Shown in pieces: positions 16,581 through 23,350 of a DNA stretch of 64,000 nucleotides (position 1 is its first letter; the number at the start of each line of letters is the position of its first letter). The DNA is from Thermogemmatispora sp042408735 (GTDB lineage Bacteria; Chloroflexota; Ktedonobacteria; Ktedonobacterales; Ktedonobacteraceae), in the NCBI RefSeq assembly GCF_042408735.1, contig NZ_JBHOQV010000118.1:55279-119278 (forward strand), given 5' to 3'. The translations under genes were made by a program, and so were the position numbers. The notes under the pieces were generated by a model. It saw nothing but the letters and a program-made list of their open reading frames with translations, was not told the DNA's origin and did not search any database.

Positions 16581-17975
16581 ATGACGACTGGCTCAGGCAC
16601 TGATCCCGCCGGTAGAGCAACCTTGGAACCAGCCGGCAAAAGCTCCTTAGAGAAAGAAATGCGCTCCGCGGCTCGCTGGACGCGCAGGCGTGATATCCCG
16701 CTGGCGATTCTGGCCTGGATGGCGCTCGGCGTTCTGGCGCTCTGGGGCATCAGCCACATTGCTCACTCGCTGCTGATGCTGGTCATCGCCGCCCTGCTGG
16801 CCTATGCTATTGCGCCTGCGGTGCGCTTGCTGGAACGCTTTATGCCGCGGCTCGTGGCCATTCTCCTGGTCTATCTTGTGGTGCTGGGCGGGCTAAGTGT
16901 CCTCCTCTATTTTGTCATCACCACCACAATCGAGCAGATCCTCTCTCTGGCCCATTATGTGCAACAAATGCTGACACCGCGACCTGGAGGCTCAGTAAGT
17001 CCTTTAGAAGAGATTCTCAACCGTTTCGGTATCAGCGCGAACCAGTTAAGCGATCTGCGTCAGCAGCTCTTTAATCAGTTGGAGAACGTTGCCACCAGCG
17101 CCCTGCCGATTGTGACCGGCGTTTTCGAAGGGGTCCTCGACATCGTCATTGTCATGGTGCTCAGCATCTACCTGCTCATCGATGGTGAGCATGCCGTACG
17201 CTGGCTGCGGCGAGGAGTGCCAACGCAGCAGCGGGCGCGGACCCGTTTCCTGCTGGATACGGTCGAGCGGGTTGTAGGGGGCTACATTCGGGGGCAGCTC
17301 CTCCTCTCGGCCCTGGTAGGGGTGCTGGTTGGTCTGGGAATGTTCATCCTGCAGGTTCCCTATGCGGTCTTACTGGGTGTACTGGCCTTCCTGTTAGAGT
17401 TTATCCCGGTCTTGGGAACGCTGACCTCGGGAGCGGTCTGTGTGCTCATCGCACTCAGCCAGGGCTGGCTGACAGCGGTGCTCGTGCTGGCCTACTTCAT
17501 CGGAGTGCACATCATCGAAGGAGATGTCATTGGGCCGCGCATCGTCGGACGGGCCGTTGGTCTGCACCCAGTGGTCTCGCTCTTCGCCTTGCTGGCCGGG
17601 GCTGAGCTATTTGGAGTGATCGGAGCCATCTTTGCCGCGCCCCTGGCGGGCGTATTGCAGGCCCTGCTGGTAGCTATCTGGCAGGAATGGCGCAGCCTGA
17701 ATCCTGAGCAGTTCGAGGAACCGCCGGTGCCCCTCCCAAAGCCAACCTCCTTCCCTGTAAAGGCGGCAGTGGCTATGCCGGGCGGGCGGCCTCCCTCGAT
17801 GAGCGAGGCCTCCCCGACGGCGGGCAGTTCAGAGAGCACGGTGTCGCCTTCGACCTCTGTTCCCGTGGAGACAAGGAGTACGGGCTATAGTGATAGCGAT
17901 CGCGGTGGGGTGATCAGTGTGCAGGGACCTGTTGGGACGCCACCGACCCCCTCGACTTCTGAGCAGTCGCGCTAG
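16581..17975 (+). CDS. AI-2E family transporter (TqsA/PerM-like)
   Basis: A 464-residue integral membrane protein of the AI-2E exporter/PerM family (PF01594). After a polar N-terminus of about 40 residues, paired helices (about 45-75 and 85-120) are followed by the amphipathic middle region (LSALVGVLVGLGMFIL and neighbours). The conserved end contains LLEFIPVLGTLTSGAV, EGDVIGPRIVGRAVGLHPVVSLFALLAGAELFG and GAIFAAPLAGVLQAL. The last 75 residues are a Pro/Ser/Thr-rich tail not typical of the family. Substrates of the family include AI-2 and ions; none is implied here. The start has AAAGGGG upstream. The DA1-like protease gene follows after 27 bases and may share the transcript. Confidence 0.9.
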   Translation: MTTGSGTDPAGRATLEPAGKSSLEKEMRSAARWTRRRDIPLAILAWMALGVLALWGISHIAHSLLMLVIAALLAYAIAPAVRLLERFMPRLVAILLVYLVVLGGLSVLLYFVITTTIEQILSLAHYVQQMLTPRPGGSVSPLEEILNRFGISANQLSDLRQQLFNQLENVATSALPIVTGVFEGVLDIVIVMVLSIYLLIDGEHAVRWLRRGVPTQQRARTRFLLDTVERVVGGYIRGQLLLSALVGVLVGLGMFILQVPYAVLLGVLAFLLEFIPVLGTLTSGAVCVLIALSQGWLTAVLVLAYFIGVHIIEGDVIGPRIVGRAVGLHPVVSLFALLAGAELFGVIGAIFAAPLAGVLQALLVAIWQEWRSLNPEQFEEPPVPLPKPTSFPVKAAVAMPGGRPPSMSEASPTAGSSESTVSPSTSVPVETRSTGYSDSDRGGVISVQGPVGTPPTPSTSEQSR

Positions 17976-18002
17976 AGAGCTGTCCCGCGACGGCAAAGCG
18001 TC

Positions 18003-18929
18003 ATGAATCGTCGCTACCCTCGCTTTTGCCACCTCTGTGGAACCCCGCTCGCCCTGGTGGGGAGGTACCTGGTTTATCCTAACGGGCTGGTCATCTGTCC
18101 GGCCTGCGAAAGTCGAGCGCCACGCTGCCAGCGCTGTGGCCTGCCAGGGCGGCATCTGCAACAGGTGGGCGGAGCCCTGCTCTGTCCCACCTGCCGCACG
18201 CAGGTAGCGCTCTGTGGCTGCTGTGGCCAGGCTTTGCTAGAGACGGCCTATCTCATTGGGGATTCGCCAGTCAAGTACTGCCAGCGCTGTCTGGAGGAGC
18301 GTCCTCGCTGCGATGTCTGCCAGGCCCCTATGAACGAACAGGGACGGAGCCTGCCTGGACGCCGCGGCGAGTCGCGGCGCTGCGCGGCCTGCTGGGCCGA
18401 GGCCGTGCAAGGCCTGGACGAGGCATCAGCCCTCTATCAGGGGGTCTTGACTGTGCTCGCCCAGACGCCAGGGCTGACCCTGCCTTCCCTCCCCCGCCTC
18501 CATTTATGCGAGCGTGCGGTCCTGCAGGAGCTGCATCAGCAGCGTCAGCCTGGCTCGCGGCCGGGCGGAGAAGGGGAGGCCGGCGACCCCCACCTACTCG
18601 GTATTTTTCTGCTCCAAGGCCGGGAACAAGATATCTACATCGAGCACTATTTGCCGCGCGATCTCTTTCAGGCTGTGGCTGCCCATGAGCTGGCGCACGC
18701 CTGGCAGGCCTGGCAGGGCCTCGAAGGGCTGCCCCTCTTGGTGGCCGAGGGCTTCGCCGAGTGGGCCGCCTATCATGTCGTGCAGGCCCTGGGCCAGGAA
18801 AGGATGCTCCGACGCCTGCTGCGTCGCCGCGACCTCTATGGCCAGGGCCTCCAGCGCTTCCTGGCCCTGGAACAGCAGCAGGGCCGCACTGCAGTTCTGG
18901 CCGCTGTCCGTGGCTCTCTCCCCCTGTAG
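18003..18929 (+). CDS. DA1-like zinc-ribbon/LIM protein with HExxH peptidase domain
   Basis: A 308-residue protein in two halves. Residues 1-135 hold about ten CxxC-type pairs (CHLCGTP, CPACESRAPRCQRCG, CPTCR, CGCCG, CQRCL, CDVCQ, CAAC), arranged like tandem LIM or zinc-ribbon modules. Residues about 190-300 form a gluzincin-like domain with H228-E-L-A-H232 and the downstream LVAEGFAEWAAY supplying the third ligand (E249 or E253). This architecture, LIM then HExxH, is that of plant DA1 ubiquitin-activated peptidases and their bacterial relatives. There is no signal peptide, so it is likely cytoplasmic. There is no clear Shine-Dalgarno; close spacing after the AI-2E gene suggests coupling. The substrate is unknown. 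Confidence 0.75.
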   Translation: MNRRYPRFCHLCGTPLALVGRYLVYPNGLVICPACESRAPRCQRCGLPGRHLQQVGGALLCPTCRTQVALCGCCGQALLETAYLIGDSPVKYCQRCLEERPRCDVCQAPMNEQGRSLPGRRGESRRCAACWAEAVQGLDEASALYQGVLTVLAQTPGLTLPSLPRLHLCERAVLQELHQQRQPGSRPGGEGEAGDPHLLGIFLLQGREQDIYIEHYLPRDLFQAVAAHELAHAWQAWQGLEGLPLLVAEGFAEWAAYHVVQALGQERMLRRLLRRRDLYGQGLQRFLALEQQQGRTAVLAAVRGSLPL

Positions 18930-19391
18930 CGACTCGGCCCTTCCTCCCTGGTCGGACAGCCTGCGCTGAGGATCCTTTTTGCCTGTTTTTTGTAAGGTCG
19001 CTCATGAGTGTGCCGGCCTTTGGCTGCTCCTGTCACCTTCGATGGCGATCGGCGGCAGGCCTTTTTGACGGCAGGAGAGGGGAGAAACGAAAGGCAGGGT
19101 GGTCTGCCATTGCGGACGGCAGTTTTGGCAATCATCGAAGGAAGCGGGAGCTGGCGTGTGACGGGGGAATGGCGTCAGGTCTGGCGACTTGTCTCCTGAT
19201 GTTTCAGGGATGCTGGTGAACCGCGGAGCGGGCTGTCGGGTGATTGTTTACACGATGCACACAAAAAGTATGCTCAACTTTATACAAAGGTTTTCTATAC
19301 AGACAATTATAGGTATGCATCCCTTGCTTTATTGTATATACTATGTTATATATCTGTATGTGGTTTGCATATGCAGGAGGTTAAGGAGACC
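18930..19391 (+). other. Spacer upstream of the sigma factor, with AT-rich island
   Basis: No gene is supported. T-runs at 18976-18991 lie just after the protease gene but have only a 4-bp stem before them. From 19240 to 19375 the base composition turns strongly AT-rich, unlike its surroundings, and carries the sigma-gene promoter. Confidence 0.4.
19324..19352 (+). promoter_or_regulatory. Candidate promoter of the ECF sigma gene
   Basis: TTGCTT (19324-19329), 17 bases, TATATA (19347-19352), about 40 bases before the start codon. Because the whole island is AT-rich, other -10 placements are possible. Confidence 0.4.
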
Positions 19392-20147
19392 ATGCTCTCA
19401 CTCAGCGCCTATCAAGAATGCCAGCTTGCCGCGGCGGGGCCGGCGATGGCGGCTCCTGCCCTTGGGCCGCTGCTATCTGCGCCCGGGCGCGGCCTCCCTT
19501 CAGAAGAGTCGGAGAGCAGTGAGCGCGAGGAGCTGGCTGATCAGCAGCAGCTACTCATTACACGGGTGCTGCGCGGTGACGGAGACGCCTTCAGCGATAT
19601 TGCCCTGCAATACAGCTCTCTGATGTTGCGGACGGCCTTCATGATTGTCGGCGATCGGGACGTTGCCGAAGACATCGTGCAAGATGCCCTCATTCAAGCC
19701 TGGCACCATCTGGCGGACCTGCGGGAGGCTGGAGCCTTACGTCCCTGGCTGGTACGCATTGTAGTCAACCAATGCATCAGCTTCAAGCGTCGTCTGGCGC
19801 GCTCCAGCGCCTTTCTGCGTCAGGCCCTGTGCGACCTTGAAACGGACCTGCTGGCCCGTTCCTCGGAGCTGCACAAAGGTTCACTTGAGCGCAGTTGGGA
19901 TCTGGCGCGGGCTGTCGAGGAGCTGCCCATCAAACAGCGGGTGGCCATTGTCCTGCACTACTACAGCGGCATGACCTTACCTGAGATGGCTCGGACCCTG
20001 CACATCTCCGAGAATACCCTGAAAAAGCGTATCCAGAGCGCCCTCTCCAACCTTCGCCAGGCTCTGGCAAGCGGCCCGAACGACCAGGTGGTAGCTGCTC
20101 AGCCGCTTGCGGAACGCTATTTCACGACAGCGACTCGGCGGCCCTGA
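19392..20147 (+). CDS. ECF-type RNA polymerase sigma factor (sigma-70 family)
   Basis: A 251-residue sigma factor. After a 55-residue low-complexity N-terminus, region 2 spans about 63-135 (DAFSDIALQYSSLMLRTAF, GDRDVAEDIVQDALIQAW, LRPWLVRIVVNQ). A linker follows, and region 4 spans about 173-225 (LPIKQRVAIVLHYYSGMTL, HISENTLKKRIQSALSNLR). ATG 19392 has AAGGAG at five bases; the in-frame ATG at 19332 is rejected because it adds an atypical tail in the AT-rich leader. There is no anti-sigma gene next to it. Its last 26 bases overlap the convergent phosphodiesterase-like gene. Stop codons converge, so the two are not cotranscribed. Confidence 0.92.
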   Translation: MLSLSAYQECQLAAAGPAMAAPALGPLLSAPGRGLPSEESESSEREELADQQQLLITRVLRGDGDAFSDIALQYSSLMLRTAFMIVGDRDVAEDIVQDALIQAWHHLADLREAGALRPWLVRIVVNQCISFKRRLARSSAFLRQALCDLETDLLARSSELHKGSLERSWDLARAVEELPIKQRVAIVLHYYSGMTLPEMARTLHISENTLKKRIQSALSNLRQALASGPNDQVVAAQPLAERYFTTATRRP

Positions 20148-21612
20148 GTGCCAGCAGGGACTGCCCATCGAAGCGAACCGCGTTGTGAAGCCCGAGAAGG
20201 CTGAGCACCGTAGGAGCGACATCCATCACCGTGATCTCATGTACATCGCCTACTCTTGGCTCATGGTGGAGGAGGTTACCGATGAGTAAGACACCGTCCT
20301 TGCGATGGATCCCCGAGACAGTCCGCCTTCCTGGCTGCGTTGTTAGCAGCGGTACATACAGCTCGTCGCCGAGTGCAAAATCGCTCTGTAGCTCGAACAG
20401 GAGATCTGGTAGCCGCTCCAAATACCTGCCCTGATAGATTTCCTCGCGTTTGCGTACCCAGCGTAGCAATGGACGACCTCGTGAGCGCAGGCTCTGAATC
20501 TCTTCCTGTAGGCTTGCGCGCATTTCCTCGTAGTCGTGACCTTGTGCTTCGATGGCCCGGCGATGAAGGACCAGGCCGCCGAATGGTCCATCGCCTCCCA
20601 GGCCCAGAGCGCGTACCAGAGAGCGCTCTTCGTCGATGAGGCGCGAGCACGAACGACCAGGTGATTGACGCTCGCGCGCGATTAGCCCGACATGGGCCAG
20701 CAACTCGTCCGAGTCCGAGCGCCAGGACAACCGGCCTGAGAAAGGGCGCTCCAGAAGGCGCGAGCTACGAGCCTGCACTATCAGTAGCCCCTGCTGCCGC
20801 AGCCATTCGTTGAGATTGACTCGCTGGTGGCTGCGACGCCCGTGCCCGTAGGGACTGACGACGATCAGGACGCTTTCGGCTGGCAGCGCGGCCCGCACTT
20901 CGCCGACGATGCGGTCACAGAGACGATAGAAGCTTTGGATGCGGGTGAGGTGCTCGCTCTGTCCCGGGTAGGCTGGGTCACTGAGATCGCTGTAGTGCCA
21001 GAAAAGGTGCTGCACTCTATCCAGCGCGTTGAGCTGCAGAAAGAAGAGGTCCCAGGACTCTTGTTGCAGTAGCTCCAGGCCGAGAGCCGCCTGTTGCAGG
21101 GTGCAGCTCACAAGCTCGTGATAGAAGGTCCGCAGCTCGTCGCGCCGCACAGCCTGCTCAGCCAGGCGCGGCAGGGCGGGAAAGGCCAGGCTCAGCTCGT
21201 ATTCGTCTGGGGCAATGCTGAGACTGCCATCGCGTGGCGAGAGGGCCAGCATAACGCCGTTGACGGGCCAGGCAGGATAAGCCAGGTAGGGATTGAGTAC
21301 GCAGATCCGCTTGCCGCTGGCGCTGGCCAGGTCCCAGAAAGTGGTGCCACAGGTGAGGGCCGGCGGCTCGCCGTCACGGTTGCCGCTCTGCTCGGCGTCT
21401 CCCGGTGGGAGAGACAGAAGACCGTGGTTGGCAGGGTTCAGGCCGGTGTAGAGGCTGCCCCAGGCCGGAAAGGTGTCCGGCGGAATGCTGGAGGTCAGTT
21501 CAAGGAAAGGCGACTCTAGCATGAGGCGCCGTAGGTGAGGCAGGGCGGGACCATAGACTCGCAGGAGGTCAGCGTCCATGCCATCGAATCCCAGGATGAC
21601 CACTTGTGTCAT
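20122..21612 (-). CDS. Alkaline-phosphatase-superfamily (type I phosphodiesterase) protein with altered metal site
   Basis: A 496-residue protein of the nucleotide pyrophosphatase/phosphodiesterase fold. Metal and nucleophile positions seen: D10 in GFDGMD, T47 in PPDTFPAWGS, D198 and H202 in LDRVQH, and a late His in GIHRKDG. The conserved Asp-His of the SDHG block is missing: the aligned stretch reads VVSPYGHG (residues 252-258), though the following VNLNEWLRQQGLL aligns well. Two ligands of one metal are therefore lost and activity is uncertain. The C-terminal DVAPTVLSLLGL is typical. There is no signal peptide. Possible roles are cleavage of a phosphodiester or binding only. Confidence 0.85.
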   Translation of the reverse strand: MTQVVILGFDGMDADLLRVYGPALPHLRRLMLESPFLELTSSIPPDTFPAWGSLYTGLNPANHGLLSLPPGDAEQSGNRDGEPPALTCGTTFWDLASASGKRICVLNPYLAYPAWPVNGVMLALSPRDGSLSIAPDEYELSLAFPALPRLAEQAVRRDELRTFYHELVSCTLQQAALGLELLQQESWDLFFLQLNALDRVQHLFWHYSDLSDPAYPGQSEHLTRIQSFYRLCDRIVGEVRAALPAESVLIVVSPYGHGRRSHQRVNLNEWLRQQGLLIVQARSSRLLERPFSGRLSWRSDSDELLAHVGLIARERQSPGRSCSRLIDEERSLVRALGLGGDGPFGGLVLHRRAIEAQGHDYEEMRASLQEEIQSLRSRGRPLLRWVRKREEIYQGRYLERLPDLLFELQSDFALGDELYVPLLTTQPGRRTVSGIHRKDGVLLIGNLLHHEPRVGDVHEITVMDVAPTVLSLLGLHNAVRFDGQSLLALRAAESLS

Positions 21613-21674
21613 GTTCTTTCACCTTCTCTCGCTCTCTCTTGGGTTCCCTCTGGCGCTCCTTTGCCCGGTCGGCA

Positions 21675-22520
21675 TCAGACCTGATTCTGGTGCGGCTGCT
21701 CGGCCAGAGGCCCCCGCTGCTGTTGCTCCCAGTAGGAGAGAATCTCGTTGATCATCTCCGGCTCGCAGCGAACCTGGAAAATGGCACGCTGGGTCACCGT
21801 CTGTAAATGGTCCAGGGTGGCGCGATCAAGCCGACGCGCTGTGGCCAGTGTGAGGGTACCCCGCTCAGCCCCAATGGGGACGCAGCGGTAGCGCCGGGCC
21901 AGCTCGTAGGGCAAAATTTGTAAAAGACGAATGGAAGGATAACTGGAGAGAAAAGCGAGATAGGGAAGCTGACTGGCCGCCTGGCTCTGATCCGCGTCGG
22001 AGCGTGTCGCCGCTTCTGCCTGTTTATTATGACCAATTCCCTGCTCCTCGTGTCGCTCTCCTTCGATCAGGCGCGGCTGGCGACGTTGCAATTCGTGTAG
22101 AAATTGGCGTGCTGCCTCTCCTGCCAGGCAGCGAGCGCTGTGCTCGACATCGGCCAGCAGCGGACGAAGGCGCCTCAGGACGGTCTCCGCTCCCGCCAGC
22201 GTGGCCGAGTGCAGGAGCAGAGCGCACTCACCCTCTAAAGAGAAGATCAGATCGCTGGCGCGAATCTGCTGGCGAATACGGCGTATGGCTCGCTCAAGGG
22301 CCGCCGCCGACTGCGCGCTCGCCTGCAGGTGGATGAGGGCTAATGGCTCTCCCTCTATGATGGCCTTGCCCGCCCTGGTCGGCCTCGCAATCGAGGCCAT
22401 CCGGTGATCTCGCGATCCTCTGCGCTCCTCGTCTTTCACGTCATCCTCCTCCACAGGTGGCAGCTTCCTGCCGCCCGCCCTCTCTCTTTGACGAGGCAGA
22501 GCATGCGACACATGCCGCAT
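21675..22520 (-). CDS. MshEN-domain protein with a degenerate GGDEF-like segment
   Basis: A 281-residue cytoplasmic protein. Residues about 184-264 match the MshEN (GspE N-terminal) domain, which in type II secretion/pilus ATPases can bind cyclic di-GMP: ILPYELARRYRCVPIG, GTLTLATARRLDRATLDHL, then FQVRCEPEMINEIL. Residues about 56-125 resemble the second half of a GGDEF domain (IRASDLIFSLEGECALLL, then GAETVLRRLRPLL), with EGECA where active enzymes have GGDEF, so it cannot be an active cyclase. There is no ATPase domain. Start ATG 22520 has GGAAAAGAG about 12 bases upstream; M41 (22400) is an alternative. It lies between the phosphodiesterase-like gene and an AT-rich spacer. Confidence 0.65.
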   Translation of the reverse strand: MRHVSHALPRQRERAGGRKLPPVEEDDVKDEERRGSRDHRMASIARPTRAGKAIIEGEPLALIHLQASAQSAAALERAIRRIRQQIRASDLIFSLEGECALLLHSATLAGAETVLRRLRPLLADVEHSARCLAGEAARQFLHELQRRQPRLIEGERHEEQGIGHNKQAEAATRSDADQSQAASQLPYLAFLSSYPSIRLLQILPYELARRYRCVPIGAERGTLTLATARRLDRATLDHLQTVTQRAIFQVRCEPEMINEILSYWEQQQRGPLAEQPHQNQV

Positions 22521-23350
22521 ATGTAGTATACTCTTTTCCAGGAAATAGTTCTTGTCTATCCTGGTTTAGGGGCAGTTAAGATAAATGTTCTAAATGTAAA
22601 GAAAAACAATCATTTCCTGTCTTCAATTTTTAACCTGGAAATAAGATATATCACCCGATCACAACTGAGCTTCTCTTCTCATGACCAGGGAGAGCGTGCC
22701 ATACTGTGGCAGGTACAAGGCGGCCTGATCAGAGCTTCCCTTTCTCCCCTTGCGTGCGAACGAACGCTCACAGGCTGACCTGATCAGGGCCGCCCCTTCT
22801 GAGTTGAGCCGACCCCAGGCCGACAAACGAGCCAGTAGCAGAAGACACGAGCATGAAGCGAAGTCAAGCTAAGCGAAGAAAGCAGGCCAGAAGGGCCTGC
22901 TGGGAGGTAGCAGGGAGCATGAAGGCTTATCTTGTTGGATGGAGGATGCGCTGGAGTCCCATGCTGGCCCCGGACCAGGGCATGGTTCCGGACGTCAGCG
23001 TCTTCTCTTCTCGAGAGAAAAGTCAGCGGGCGACCTATTCCTCTGAGCCGCGAGCGGTGGGCGCTCAAGAGGCTGGTGAGAGAGCTATCCCCGCAGCCGG
23101 GGAGGCCGAAGCGATGGTGGCAGGTGATCTCGGCGACACGGGCGAGAGGAGCGAGGTCGAAGCTGCCCAGGAACCGGAATGGGTAGAGCAGGTCTGTTGT
23201 CACATCGAAGTGATGGTTGCGGGGGCGGGAGAGCGGGTCTGACATTGTCGGAGCCGGCTGCTGTTCCGCGGCTCTTCTCGGGTCGGGCTTACACGATGCA
23301 GAGGCGGGCACGCAGCGGGCTTTGCATCCAGGACCAGGAGGGAGGGGGCT
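22521..23350. other. 830-base divergent spacer with AT-rich island and long inverted repeat
   Basis: It separates the MshEN gene (-) from the glycosyltransferase gene (+). 22530-22680 is strongly AT-rich and probably holds divergent promoters, although no single pair of boxes stands out. CCAGGAAATAG and CCTGGAAATAAG are related motifs within it. The remainder is GC-rich with frames whose composition is not protein-like. Confidence 0.4.
22719..22794. repeat. Near-perfect 14-bp inverted repeat
   Basis: GGCGGCCTGATCAG (22719-22732) and CTGATCAGGGCCGCC (22780-22794) are reverse complements except for one extra G. The 47-base loop contains no gene. It could be a stem in a transcript or paired operator arms with the CTGATCAG core. 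Confidence 0.4.
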
